Source of the DNA: Galeopsis tetrahit
Taxonomy: Eukaryota > Streptophyta > Magnoliopsida > Lamiales > Lamiaceae
Length of the DNA stretch: 64,000 nt
NCBI GenBank assembly: GCA_963675135.1
Contig: OY776121.1
Coordinates: 82,916,875-82,980,874, forward strand
Reading direction: 5' to 3'
Every line of letters starts with the position of its first letter. Within the stretch, counting starts at the first letter, position 1. Below, in pieces: positions 23,686 to 35,260 of this stretch. Made by a program: the position numbers and the translations under genes. A model generated the notes under the pieces. It had not been told where the DNA came from. It ran no database searches and was given only the letters and a program-made list of their open reading frames with translations.

Positions 23686-24199
23686 GAAGATGTTTATTTT
23701 AGAATGGAAAATTTGAATTTGAAATTTTGAAATCCCACCCATATATGTTATAGTTTGGGATTTATATTTAGAATTTCAAAATTCTACTACTCTACAAATT
23801 AATACATATAAATCCTAAAAAGTCAATCTTATAAATACTTACTAGATACCTACAATCTTATTCTATAAAATTAAATCATATCCTACTTAAATTTCAAAAC
23901 AAACACAAAACATACAAGTTATTAAAATTTCAAAATTCAGGGTTCCATTTGGATGAAGGGATTTGATGTATAAATTTTAAATTCATCATCCAAATCCACT
24001 CCACTTGTTTGTATTATAAATGGATTTCAAATACTTAGATTTTTGCTCACACAATTTTTAGTTAAAATTGATAGGATTTTAAATCCCCACTAAAATTATG
24101 TCATTTGAAATACCTTCTCAAATCAAATCTCACATCCAACACAACCTACATTTTAAAATTGGAATTTTAAAATTCTGAAAATTAAACAAACATCCCTAA
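23686..24199. mobile_element. MITE with a second MITE nested inside
   Basis: Outer ends GATGTTTATTTTAGAATGG and its rough inverse AAACAAACATCC. The interior words (TCCTAAAAAGTCAA, CTATAAAxTTAAATC, AAAACAAACACAAAACA) match the element at 52648-52975. The block 23940-24146 (GGGTTCCATTTGGATGAAGG to CACATCCAACACAACC) is a copy of the 23055 family inserted in it. Confidence 0.55.
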
Positions 24200-24610
24200 A
24201 TATTATAAGTATTTTTAAAAGTGATTGATATAAAGATGACAAAAATCATATAACGTGTCAAACGCATGTTAAATTGGTATTGCATGATAAAGGATACGTG
24301 TATGCAGTGCAAGGTCTCCCCTGGCCTTCATTTAATTCTTCATATAAGTTGCACTCCTAATTCCAGTACTGCTAAATTAAGTCATACATATTTTACTACA
24401 TTTTCTCTCTCACAATCACAATGTTTGGTTTCGGGTGGATAGCGCACGACAAAGACGAACCATTCAAGTAATATATTAATGTCCTTTTTTTTTAACCATT
24501 CAAGCAATCGTGTTATATATACGTTAGCGCTTTAAAACTTAAAAAAAAAAACAGTATTGTTCTCTATATACACGTGTGTATTGAACTTGAATGGTTGATC
24601 ATATGATCAT

Positions 24611-25369
24611 TGTTGTGTGCACTTTAATCGGATTGATTCGAATGTGGACTATTTGTTAGTACGATACAAACATATATGATTATCGGGGGTTATTACGTGT
24701 TTATACGGATAGTTATGATGATTAACGAAGATAATATGAAGAACGAAGCAAGAACAATGAAGAACAAAGGATGTAGCTTCTTGGAGAAGCTAAAAGCTTT
24801 AGAGCTTTGGGAGAGTATATTGCTTAGGGTAGGGTGATTTGGTGGAATAATGAACTTGTCTCTTACAATGAGCCTTTTAGGCATTATATAGTGGTTTTTG
24901 GGGTCTGTCCGCCCTTTACACGTGGCACAACCTTACTGGACCTGTCTTCTGCCCGAAAAGGTGATGGGACGGCGCATTTAATGCTAAACCGCCTCTGGTG
25001 GTCGTCCTCGGCGAGATGCCGAGGAACTGAAAAACCTGCTCGTCACTCGTCGCCGTGTTCGCCGGAGAGCCTGGTCGCCATGTCTTATGCTGTCTCCCAA
25101 AGCTTCAATACTTGTCTAGCTAAATATTAGTCTGCTCGCCAACATCTTTGGGCGAGCAGCAACTAACATGTGCTCGCCGACATTTGGGCGAGCACTCAAT
25201 TATTACAAATACAATATACAATATTTATATTACATTTTCTTCTTGTTGACTGGTCGTCGCAAGACTTTGTTGACTGGTCGTTGCAAGACTTTGTTGACTG
25301 GTCCTCGCCACGTAAGCTGGTGACTGGGATTGAATTGTCAAAGATTGACTTCTTTGACTAGGTATAACA
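24611..25369 (-). repeat. 3' LTR (left LTR)
   Basis: 759 bp. Compared with the other LTR it has one extra 24-bp unit of the GTTGACTGGTCGTxGCAAGA repeat near 25243-25315. It contains the two 9-bp-stem hairpins listed separately. Confidence 0.95.
25132..25195. other. Pair of perfect hairpins in the LTR
   Basis: CTGCTCGCC (25132-25140) pairs with GGCGAGCAG (25151-25159). GTGCTCGCC (25170-25178) pairs with GGCGAGCAC (25187-25195). Loops are 10 and 8 nt. Both stems are unchanged in the other LTR (36112-36139, 36150-36175). The same GCTCG/CGAGC stem recurs in the internal 37-bp repeats. Confidence 0.75.
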
Positions 25370-25380
25370 TTTGCCCCCTG
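25370..25380 (-). promoter_or_regulatory. Polypurine tract
   Basis: CAGGGGGCAAA on the - strand directly abuts the 3' LTR. This is the usual plus-strand primer for reverse transcription. Confidence 0.75.
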
Positions 25381-25736
25381 GTCGCCTTTCTTCGCATTCG
25401 TAGAATGGTAAGGCGAGCAGTGTGGTCGTCTCCTTAGATTTATCTTCGACAAGCAAATCAATTTTGGAATCTTGATGACGTAAATCGGAGGCGGTCGCCT
25501 CGTTTCCTACGCCGAGCACGCTTTTCGAAGCGCTTTTAATGATGATTGATGTGACTTGTGTCAGACGCGTAATTGGCGCCCACAATTTTGAATTGCGCGC
25601 GTGGGGCGCGTGCCGACCTCAACGGTCGCGCGTGGGGGTCACTTTCCGACCTCGATTTCGGAAATGACCCCAAATCTTTGGGAAAATTGCGATTTCGACC
25701 CCGTTTTTTGCACATTGGTCCCTGATCGATTTTGCC

Positions 25737-25744
25737 TATAAATA
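25737..25744 (+). promoter_or_regulatory. TATA box of the antisense gene
   Basis: CCTATAAATAGGGCC, a near-ideal plant TATA box, lies 185-192 bp before the ATG at 25929. It is followed by a C/T-rich leader. It would drive transcription opposite to gag-pol. Confidence 0.6.
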
Positions 25745-25928
25745 GGGCCTTCATCTTCTTCAAAACCCTTTTCACTCTTCTGCAAATTTTCGAAGTTCCT
25801 TGAGCTCCTTCCAAGTCTTCTTCTTCAAGCTTTTCCGGTGACTTTGGGTGGTTTCCGATCGACGAAAAGGTAGAGTACTTACATTTCTTTCTTTAAAAAT
25901 CTTCTTTTCCCCAATTTCTTAAGAAAAA

Positions 25929-27536
25929 ATGGAGGTTGGTGGTGGATCCGGTGGTAGTCCGCCGCCGTTGGACGGTGGGGCCGTAAATTCCGGCGAGGCT
26001 GGTCGGCTGGCCTTAGTTTTATCAGAGAGGACGGCCTCTTCGGACTCTAGGATCCACTCTCCCGACCCCCTTAATGTCGGGGTTCGCAATGTTAGACCGG
26101 AGGTGGTCGTCGACCTAGAGGAGTCCGACGAAACTGATAGGGAAGATGCCGGCAATAGTGCCGAGGAGGACGGTGATGAGACCGACTCTGATCTGCGTGA
26201 CCAGAGTTTGGATAGAGGGGTGGGCGAACAGATCGACCCTGCTCGAGTCGAGGAGACTTTGTCGAGTAGCCTCCGCGAGGACCATGAGCAGGTTGTTTGC
26301 TATGCGACGAGCATAAGGGATATTTTGAGTGGTCGAGAAGGGTTAGATGGTGATGAACTCTCGAGGGAGACATTTTACGAGTATTACCGCGATTACCCGC
26401 CTAGAGAGGTTCCTCGCCCGTACCGAGAAGCTTCTGAAACGATGTATAAGGCCTGTAAGTATGCGAGTAGCGTCTCCTCAGCCCAATTAGAGAACTCTCG
26501 GAAGAAGTACCAATTGCCGACCGACGTCTGCTTCTTTGTTCCTCGCGCCGACGAGAGGGCCGACCAGCCACCGGAAGGGATGGTCGCCGTCAACATAGGC
26601 ATGATGGAGGCAGGGCTGAGGTTCCACCTGCACCCCAGAATTACGAATTTCTTACGCTTTCTAGGGGTGGCCCCTTCTCAGATATTGCCGAACGGTTGGT
26701 CGAATCTGATCGGGCTCCTCACACTGTTCGGCCTGATCGCGGCCGAGAATGGTTGTCGGAACACTTGGTTGAGCCCGAAGGAGATCAACTACTTACTTCA
26801 AGTGGCCGAGGCCAGAAAAAAGGTGGGCTACGGTTTTTACTATGTAAAAAGCCGCAACAACATCAAATTGGTCGAAGGGGTCCCCAACAAGATCCGTGAT
26901 TGGAAGACCAATTGGTGGTGGGTAGCCGGTGACTGGAAAAGTGCGGTCAGGCCGGACGGATCACCTGATCGCATTCTCATCGCCACTGAATACCAGAGAA
27001 TTCGTGGTAAGTCTTTTTATTTCTGCTCGTTCTTGTCTATACTGAATAACTCCTCGCTCTTGCAGGTGAACTTGCTCGCACGAGGACTGCCGAGCACCGT
27101 CTCACTTCCCTCTTCCACTATCACATTTGCTGCGCGCTTAATCGTCGCTATTTGGAGAGGTCCTGCCGCTTTTTGAACAGGGAGTGTATGCGCGAGCGAG
27201 CAGGCCTTAGAGTACCTCCTCACCATATCACTCGAGAGTTTCCTCCAGGTATTTGAAATATTTCCAAGTCTTTTTGTAAAAAAATCTTCTCTTCGTAATA
27301 CTGACCATTTGCTTTTAGTAGTGGTTCTTGATAAAGTCATCACTTACCTTCCTCCGACCCTTGACCTTGACCGAATCATGTCGAGCAAAATGATCCGAGC
27401 AGCGAAAGCGCTCCGCGAGCGACAAATCGTTGATGGCACGGGCAAGAGGAAGAAACCGGAGACCGCGGCGGCTGCTCCGAAGAAAGCTGCGAAAACAGCT
27501 CGAGGGGGCTCTTCTCGCCCGAACGCTGCCAAGTAG
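25929..27536 (+). CDS. Antisense ORF of Tat element (Transposase_28-like)
   Basis: Three exons in frame: 25929-27006, 27066-27248 and 27319-27536, with donors GTAAGT and GTATTT and acceptors TTGCAG and TTTTAG. Residues 1-130 are acidic and disordered. Residues about 150-360 carry the block MVAVNIGMMEAGLRFHLHP, then LGVAPSQILPNGWSNLIG and WWWVAGDW, which matches the plant family annotated as putative gypsy-type transposon protein (PF04195). The C terminus is basic and Ala/Lys-rich (GKRKKPETAAAAPKKAAK). It lies between integrase and 3' LTR on the strand opposite to pol, where Tat elements are known to carry extra ORFs. Function is unknown. Exon 3 may be joined further to 27828-28755. Confidence 0.75.
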
Positions 27537-27827
27537 TGGCTCGGGCAAAGTGTCGAGGGGAATGTCTCGCTGAGGAGATCCCCGCCGAGGGGTAACTCGC
27601 CCCTCCCCCCCCCCCTAACTGGCCGTATCCCCACCAAGGCCATCTCCTCCTCGCCGAAGCACAAGGACGCGAGAGGTCGCTGGGAGCTCGTCGGCCGGAC
27701 AAAGGGCCCCTGGTGATAATACTCTTCTCGGCTAGGACGCCGTCAGGGTTGCCAAGTAAGTTTTCTGAGAAAATACCTTTGAATATTTTCTAAGTACCTT
27801 TTCTAAATTTCCCCTCGTCTTTACTAG

Positions 27828-28755
27828 GCTTGTCGAGCACCTAGTCGTTGAACCGTTCAATGAAGAACTCCTCGGCTTTTATCGTTCGCGGGATCCGCGA
27901 GACGAGGAGGTGTACCCCCAGCCCTTGGTCAGGGCCATGAGGAACATGCCACGATCGTTGACTACAAACTTTGTCGACGAGGTCGACAATCAGAATTCCT
28001 TGGAGAATGCGAGGCAGGTCGCCATTGAGCTTAGTCGCGCATCTTTTGCTGCCGAGAAACTCTGCATTCAAATCTACGAAAATTGCAAGATCAGCGAGGA
28101 GAGGAGCGTGAAGCTCGCCCACCTGGCAAAGGCTAAAGCGGGCGTAGAAAGGCAGTTGGCCGTCTTCGAGGAGAAAGTGGTCGACCTTGAGACCAAATTG
28201 GCCGATTCTGAGGCCCAGCTTGAGGTTGTTCGGAAGAAAGATCAAGAGGATCTTCAAACGATCGAAGATCTCCGTGCTCGCGTCAATGCTGCCGAGAACG
28301 AGCTAAAAAAGAAAACTGCCGAGGTGGGCATTCTTCAAAATAATTTTGCAACTGCTGAGGATAACTTGGCCTCTCTTCGGCAAGAACTGGTCGCCGTGTC
28401 GGCAGAGCGAGATGAAAGCAATGACATCGCCGGGAGCGCAGCCATTTTATCAGTGGCACTCACTGCCCACGAGCTCGTTCACAAACTCAAGGAAGCTCAA
28501 CCAGAAGTGGACGTCACTCTGCTCGGCGGCTATATAGACGACCTTCTCATGGAAGAAAATCCCAAGGCTGAATCAAGACTACCCCTGCTTCCTTTGCTGA
28601 AAATGGGACTCCAGTTCCCTCGTCTCTTTGGTGTTCCGGTGTACTTTGACGACCCACCAGAAGAGGAGGTTGGAGGCGAGCAGGATGCTCTTACCGAGGT
28701 GGCGGTCGCGGGCGAGGAAGAGGGACCTGCCGAGGGGGATGCCACAGAGACTTAG
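27828..28755 (+). CDS. Downstream antisense ORF/exon, coiled coil
   Basis: Open from an intron acceptor (TTTACTAG at 27820-27827; matching donor GTAAGT at 27756) to TAG. Its text has PFNEELLGFYRSRDPRDEE, then a long heptad-rich segment (residues about 60-210, for example FEEKVVDLETKLADSEAQL) and an acidic tail. This is the usual C-terminal coiled coil of the PF04195-type proteins, so it probably belongs to the same gene as 25929-27536. The region 27537-27755 has stops in all plausible joining frames, so the link is damaged or uses an unseen splice. Confidence 0.6.
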
Positions 28756-29001
28756 TTCTTTTACTTTTCTTTGCTTTTTTAGGACTGTCCGGCCACTAGG
28801 GCCTTTTTGTAATTTCAGCCTTTCCAAGGCTTCTTTTTAATGAATGGAAATTTTTGTATACGACGTGTTTGTTTTTTCTTGAGTGATCGTCCTTGTTACT
28901 GCTTTTCAATTTATGTTATGATTATTTTTTGCAAGCATCTTTTAATGAATACTCGTCTTCTTATTTTTGTCTTTCATTGGTTTGCGTTCGTCGTTGTTAT
29001 C

Positions 29002-29320
29002 TTGCGAGCATCTTTAAGAAAGAGTGCTCGTCTTTCCTTTGCGAGCATCTTTAAGAGAGAGTGCTCGTCTTTCCTTTGCGAGCATCTTTAAGAAAGAGTG
29101 CTCATCTTTCCTTTGCGAGCATCTTTAAGAAAGAGTGCTCGTCTTTCCTTTGCGGGCATCTTTAAGAAAGAGTGCTCGTCTTTTAGAGTTAACCATTCGT
29201 CGGTTGAACTCGTTTCTTAGGTAGTGATCATCGTCGCCACTACCCTGCGAGCATCTTTTTAAAGAAGAGTGCTCGTCTTTCCTTTGCGAGCATCTTTAAG
29301 AAAGAGTGCTCGTCTTTCAG
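29002..29320. repeat. 37-bp tandem repeats with internal hairpin
   Basis: Seven units of TGCGAGCATCTTTAAGAAAG plus AGTGCTCGTCTTTCCTT, starting near 29002, 29038, 29075, 29112, 29149, 29247 and 29284. Each folds as CGAGCA...TGCTCG with an inner CTTT/AAAG stem. Between the fifth and sixth, and after the last, the phrase GAGTTAACCATTCGTCGGTT is also duplicated. It lies between the integrase end and the antisense gene, where Tat/Ogre elements often have tandem repeats. Confidence 0.85.
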
Positions 29321-29506
29321 AGTTAACCATTCGTCGGTTGAACTCTTCTATTTCACAGCTGGCTACGCAGAGCCTTATCTAAAATTCCTAAAACTTATCT
29401 AACACTTGATGAAATTTACAAACTTTCTGATAAAAACTTATACAAATGGATTGATGGATTGAAAATGACTAGATACACACTATAAAAATATAAAGAAATT
29501 AAAAAC

Positions 29507-30900
29507 TTACTGATAAAACTTCTTCAACTTGACCGCATTCCATGGGTACTTGCTCGGTTTGCCCTCGAGATCTTCTAGCTCGTACGATCCGTTCAGGAGT
29601 GTGCGCGTTATTCGGTACGGACCCTCCCAAGTCGGGCCAAGTATGCCAATGGATTGTTCCGTCACCCGCCGAAGTACGAGCTGGCCGATGGAGAATTGGC
29701 GAGCACGTACTTTGGTGTTGTAGTAGCGCTCTGACCTTTGTTTGTAGACCACATTCTTCTCGTCCGCTGTTAGTCTTCGATCCTCTAGGAAGTCCAAATC
29801 GGAGAGTTGTGCATCGTTATTCAACTGCTCGTCATAATTTGCTACTCAAAAAGTGGCGACCTGCCCCTCTGCTGGTATGACAGCTTCGGTTCCGAACGCG
29901 AGCGCGAACAGTATCTCACCTGTAGAATTTCTCGTGGTCGTCCGATATGCCCACAGAACCATGTGCAGCTCGTCCACCCATTTGCCCTTCAATCCATCTA
30001 GCTTAGCTTTAAAGGTGTGCTTGATGATTTTGTTGATTGCCTCTACTAGCCCATTTGATTGTGGATGATAGGGTGTTGAAAATTTTTTCTTGATGTTCCA
30101 CTTTGAGCAGAATTCCAGCATGTCTTGACTCGTGAACTGACGTCCGTTGTCGGTCACTATCGCTCGTGGTAGGCCGAACCTGCAAATTATATTCTTCCAA
30201 ATGAAGCTTGTCATCTGGCCCGTTGTGATGGTCTTCAATGCCTTTGCTTCTGTCCATTTGGTGAAGTAATCGACTGCTACGACTACGAAAGTTACTCCCC
30301 CAGCAGCTGGTGGGAAAGGTCCGATGATGTCGATCCCCCACTTCGCGAAAGGCCAAGAACTATATACCGAGATGAGCTCGTCTGGTGGTGAGTGAATGGC
30401 GGGAGCGAAGGCTTGACATCTCTTGCACGTCTGCGCGTAGTGGATTGCATCCTTCTTCAGTGTTGGCCAAAAGTAGCCTTGCCTTATGATCTTTAAAGCG
30501 AGCGCTTGCCCCCCTATATGATTTCCACACACTCCGTCGTGGATTTCATACATGACGATCTTCGCTTCGTCTTCTCCGAGGCATTTCAATAAAGGCATTG
30601 AAAAACCCCGTTTGTACAGCTGGTCGCCAATAATAGTGTACCTCGCGGACCTGAGCTGCAACCTGGTCGCCTTCACCTTGTCGTCCGGGAGCTCGCCGGT
30701 CTTGATGTACTTGGTGATCGGCGTCCTCCAGTCCTCGTCACTGGTCGCTTCAATCTGTAAAATTTGCCCTCTGCTCACTGATGGGAAAGAAATCTTAGTG
30801 ATGGTTGCTTCTGAAAATATTGCCTCCCCCTCTAAAGTGGCCAGCCGAGCTAAGGCATCTGCTTGCGTATTCTCCTCCCTATGGATTTCTCGATGTGAAA
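29507..30900 (-). pseudogene. Retrotransposon integrase (broken)
   Basis: Zinc-binding HHCC region (HDGVCGNHIGG ... CKRC), then the rve core with the catalytic triad D (WGIDIIGP), D (VTDNG) and E (GLVEAINK), then the C-terminal domain (RRVTEQSIGILGPTWEGPY ... WNAVKLKKFYQ). A single TGA at 29843-29845 interrupts it just after the core; reading resumes in the same frame and ends at 29507. It is joined upstream to the RNase H part only through a frameshift near 30885-30900. No chromodomain. Confidence 0.9.
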
Positions 30901-31719
30901 CTGATCGAATTGCTCGAGCAATCCTTTCACCAAGTCTTGATACTTCAACATTTGATCGCCACGAGCCTCGTACTCGCCCGTTATCTGACATACCACTAGT
31001 TGAGAATCGGAAAAAAAATTCGGTTTTCTGGCGCCCACGGCCATAGCCATCCTGATTCCTGCGACCAGAGCCTCGTACTCTGCCTCGTTGTTCGTCGCCC
31101 GATATTCGAACTCGATCACCGAAGCAAAAGTCTGTCCGGCTGGACTGGTGAGGACGACTCCTGCCCCTGCTTTGGTGCTCGTCGAAGAGCCATCGACGAA
31201 CAGTGTCCAAGGAAGCTCGATTTCCTTGTCCATTTTATCCGGGAAAGTGAGTTCCACAATGAATTCCGCCAGCACTTGTCCCTTGATTGCCGTTCTGGGC
31301 GAGTAGGTGAGCCCAAATTGCCCGATTTCCACCGACCGTTTCAAAAGCCTTCCAGTGGTGTCCGGACGATGCAGTGCTCGCCGAAGAGGAAAAGTCGTGA
31401 GGAAGACCACCTCGTGGTCGAACAGGTATTGCCTTAGTTTTCTGACGCTCATGACCAATGCGTATGGCAATTTTTCCATTGGAGTGTATCTCAACTCCGC
31501 ATCTCTCAGTGTATGACTTACATAATAGATTGGAAGATGTGTGCTCTCCTCTGCTCGGACTAGCACTGAACAGATCGCACAGTCAGTGGCCGCCAAGTAG
31601 AGATACAAGATTTCTCCGGGGACTGGCTTAGATAGGACCTTCGGATCCGATAAATATTCCTTCAGCTTTTCGAAAGCTTTTTCACACTCGTCGGTCCATT
31701 CGAACCTCCCTTTTTTCAA
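30850..31719 (-). pseudogene. Retrotransposon RNase H and second RNase-H-like domain
   Basis: First part: KPVPGEILYLYLAATDCAIC through SVRKLRQYLFDHEV, the RNase H tethered to Ty3 reverse transcriptase. Second part: WTLFVDGSSTSTKAGAGVV, NNEAEYEALVAGI and FFSDSQLVVCQI, a complete extra RNase-H-like fold with D/E/D residues. The second domain is a mark of the Tat lineage. It is in the same frame as the gag-RT ORF but separated from it by one stop codon; the C-terminal end runs out of frame near 30890. Confidence 0.9.
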
Positions 31720-31752
31720 AGCGTCGAAAAAAGGTTTGCAACGATCGCCCGT

Positions 31753-34700
31753 TCATGCAATGAATCTGTTCAGCGATGCAAGGCATCCTGTCAACCTCTG
31801 CACTTCTTTTACGTTTCTTGGGCTTTGCATATCGATGACTGCTTGAATTTTACTCGGATTCACCTCGATGCCCCGCTGGCTAACCAAGTGCCCCAGAAAT
31901 TTCCCAGAGCTAACTCCAAAACTGCATTTTTTCGGGTTTAACTTCATATTGTACTCTTTCAGAATATCGAATGTCAAGGAGAGGTGGTGTAAGTGATCTT
32001 CTTTTCGTAAACTTTTGACAACGATGTCGTCGATGTAGACCTCCACCATCTCGCCGATGTGTTGCTCAAACATCTTATTTACCAGTCTTTGGTATGTTGA
32101 CCCCGCGTTTTTCAAACCGAAAGGCATTCTCTTCCAACTGTACATGTCCGTTGCGGTCATGAAAGCAGTGTGTCGCTGGTCGTCGGGATGCATAGCAATC
32201 TGATGGTACCCCGCGAAAGCGTCCATGAAAGTTAACATCTCGTGCCCCGCTGTATTGTCTACCAAATGATCGATGTGGGGCATCGGAAAGTGATCTTTGG
32301 GACAGGCATCGTTTAGATCTGTGAAGTCTATACATAATCTCCACGACCCGATCGCCTTTTTTACGTGCACTGGATTTGCCAACCACTCAGGATCAGTTCC
32401 AGATTTCTCGATTAATTTATTGTCGATCAATTTCTTGACTTCTACTGCCATAGCCGCATACTTATCGGGCCCAAATTTTCTTCGTTTTTGGGTGATGGGT
32501 CTTCTTGTTGGATCAATGTTTAACTTGTGGCAGGCGTGGCTTGTTTTGATACCTACCATGTCCTCATGCGACCATGTGAAAGCTCCGACGTTTTCTTTCA
32601 AAAATGCGATTATATCGGACCGCAAATGTACTGGTAAATTTGAACCTATGAATACCTCGAGTTCTGGACGAGCATCGTTTAAATGAATAGTTTCAAGGTC
32701 CTCCGCTGAAGTTGCCCGCTCTTTAGGCTCCTTCCAACGAGGATCCTCGATTCCGAACTTTGGCTCAAAGCCTAACCTAGGCTCCAGATCTGGAATGTTT
32801 TCTGGAAACTGGTCGTCGGGGAGCTGGTCGCCCGAATCTATCTGCTCGTCGATCTCCATTTGGGTGTGGTCGCCCACTTCCATGGAGGCGTGTTCGTTCG
32901 CCTTTAATTGGTGGTCGTCGAGACGCCGACTGCACTCCCCAACTTCGATCTTACGGTACTTGCTAGGAAGACCTTCTAGGTAGTTCATTTGTTCTTTTTG
33001 TTTTTGACACTCAATATACTGGCCAATCATAGGTGTTTCTTTAGAATGGCGCTTAGCAAAACGGACGAGACACTCCCTCGCCCGTGTCTGATCGCCCTTG
33101 ACGGTTATAACTCCCGCCAAGGTCGGAAATTTTACACAGTAAAAATAAGTAGAAGCGGCCGCCTTGAATTCGTTGAAGAAAGGTCGGCCGAGGAACACGT
33201 TGTAGGAAGATGGCATGTCTACGATCAGGAAGTCGAGCTGCCGAGTATGATGCATTTCTGGCTCTTTTGACGATGCCAACTCCAGCGAGAGTCTGATTTT
33301 TCCAATTGGAAGGTTGTGCGTGTCCCCGAACCCTACGATAATATCGTCGCAAGGCTCAATGTATTCTGCATATCCACCGAGGGCATCAAGAGTATGTTTG
33401 AAAAGGATGTTGGTGTATGCCCCGGTGTCGACCATCATGCGATGGACAATGGTTCCCATGATTTTCCCCGTGATGACCAAAGCATCATTGTTTGGTTGCA
33501 CCACGCCGTTCAGATCGTCATTTGTGAAAACGAGCTGGTGGGATGGGGGCTGCTCGGCGGTAGGGGCGATGCACACTTGATGCACGTTGTTTAGTGCTCG
33601 CATGTCGCTCTGCTGTCGGCGAACAGACAGAGCTTTCCCGGACTGAGTTCCCCCCAAAGGGCCTTCCAAAACCATGCAACCTCCACCAACATTATCGATG
33701 TCGCCCGGTGGATTGTTCGGCATGGGGGGAGCTAGTTTCTGGCGATTGAGCTGCTGGCAAAGGTCGTCGCTGTCGTCGCGACGCTTCATGCTCCTGTTGT
33801 CGCCATTTCCACCTCCGAACTTGATGAATTGGGCGAGCTTGCCCTCATTGTATAATTTGAAAAGATTTCCCACCAAGTCTCGGCACCCATTGGTGTGGTG
33901 GCCGACTGAGTTATGGTAGTTGCAGAATTTACTACCATCGAGATTAGCATCACTCGTATGCATTGGCTTAGCTTGGGGGAGCAGATTCTTTCCCCTGATC
34001 GCGTCGTAGATGCCCCTGGGGTCAATAGTGAGGGCTTCCCTGAATTGGAGAATCTCAGGAGACTCCTCGAAAGGCCTGAAGTTTGATGGGCGAGCACTGC
34101 CGCCCTGAGTGGTCGCCTTCTTTGGCTGGGAAGACTCCCCAGTGTTAGAATTTTTCTTGGGCCATACCCTTTTGGCCGCGTCCGGCTGCTCGTTAGTCTT
34201 GGCGGCGTCCATAATCTCTTCCATTTGAATGAAATTTCCCGCCCGACTGCGGAAATCCGCATAGGAAACGGGGAAAGAGGTGTGCATAGATTCCCATAGC
34301 TTGGAACCTATTCTTAGTCCGGAGATAGCCGAGATTAGCTTCGTCTCGTCATTAACAACTTCTCCGTCGATCACTAACCTATCAAAACGTTCGATAAAGT
34401 CCTTGCCCGATTCGGTTGGTGTTTGGCGAACGTTTGCCAAACGTTGCTTTGAGGCTGGGCGAGCAGCAATAGACCCGAAATGAGTCAAGAATTGTTGCCC
34501 CAGTTCCCAAAATGAGGTGATGGATCCGGCACCCAAGGTGGTGTACCAGCGATGAGCTCGATCTCCTAAGGTCAAGGAGAAGTTTCTGCATTGGGTGGCG
34601 TCCGTTGCCCCGATTGAGGCCATATAGCTTGCATACTTTGAAAGATGCACCCTTGGGTCGGACGCCCCGTCGTAGGCTGCCATAGAGGGCATTTGAATCT

Positions 34701-34824
34701 TCCTTTGAATGGGGGCAGTGAGAATCATAACACTTAGAGGTGGAGTGGGCAAACTGACAGGTGGGGCAGTGCCTTGCTTGGTTGCGACCACCTCAGCTCG
34801 CAGAGTTTCCATCTCCAACTTCAT
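31753..34824 (-). pseudogene. Retrotransposon gag - protease - reverse transcriptase
   Basis: A 1023-residue open stretch. Gag capsid region at about residues 40-200 (RAHRWYTTLGAGSITSFWEL, QTPTESGKDFIERF). A zinc-like CNYHNSVGHHTNGC at 301-314. Aspartic protease DTGA at 466-469. Reverse transcriptase at about 810-1023 with WRLCIDFTDLN, MPFGLKNAGSTYQR and the catalytic YIDD at 930-933. It ends at a TGA (31753-31755), which would be CGA-derived by a single C to T change; reading continues in the same frame into RNase H. Its start is not a true start, since gag begins at 35260 and a frameshift separates the two. Confidence 0.93.
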
Positions 34825-34960
34825 TAGCCTTTGTGTTTCGAGGAACTGGGCGAATTGCCCCTCCTCGGCAGTTTGTGGTCGGGGGACGACGACCTCGTCG
34901 CGTCGGCTCCCGCGAGAAGCGGCCGGGTGATCACCCTGATGTGATCGCCTGGGAGAACGC

Positions 34961-35260
34961 CTACTCGCCTACTCGGTCGAACACGGAGTTCCGAGCATAC
35001 GAATCTCCCGTATGGCTGTTATGGGAGCGGACAGGTACTTTGTTTCTCTCCCCGTCCTGAGGACGAACAGAGTACGAATGATAGGAGCGGTTGTCCTCAT
35101 CATTGTCATTCATCCTCGCTTTAGCTTTGCGAGCTCTGTCGAAGGCCTGATCTTTGGCCTTCTCAATCTCTTCCACCTCGAGTAACCTCCTCTTCTCTAG
35201 GAGGAAATCGAAAAATTCTTTCAAGTGCTGGGGGTCTTTCATGATGTCCCCCATGTTCAA
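34961..35260 (-). pseudogene. Retrotransposon gag N-terminus (frameshifted)
   Basis: Starts MNMGDIMKDPQHLKEFFDFL about 330 bp inside the 5' LTR, a fitting place for gag. It is rich in charged residues and ends in RNSVFDRVGE and a stop. The + strand at the break holds a short tandem duplication (CTACTCGCCTACTCGG), and the downstream gag text lies in another frame. Confidence 0.7.

Noticed and set aside
24693..24884. 63-codon ORF present in both LTRs (24693-24884, 35674-35865)
   Set aside because: Identical because the LTRs are duplicates; no family match, and it spans the predicted promoter region.
25240..25320. GTTGACTGGTCGT repeats as a possible W-box (TTGAC) array
   Set aside because: TTGAC cores are present, but they are part of a repeated LTR unit, so a WRKY-binding function cannot be claimed from wording alone.
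27344..27702. Overlapping - strand ORFs of about 106-108 codons
   Set aside because: They are shadows opposite the exons of the antisense gene, Arg/Ser-rich low-complexity text without domains.
29002..29320. Regular 37-bp repeats resembling a CRISPR array
   Set aside because: Repeats are directly adjacent with no unique spacers, and lie in a plant retrotransposon. This is a tandem repeat.
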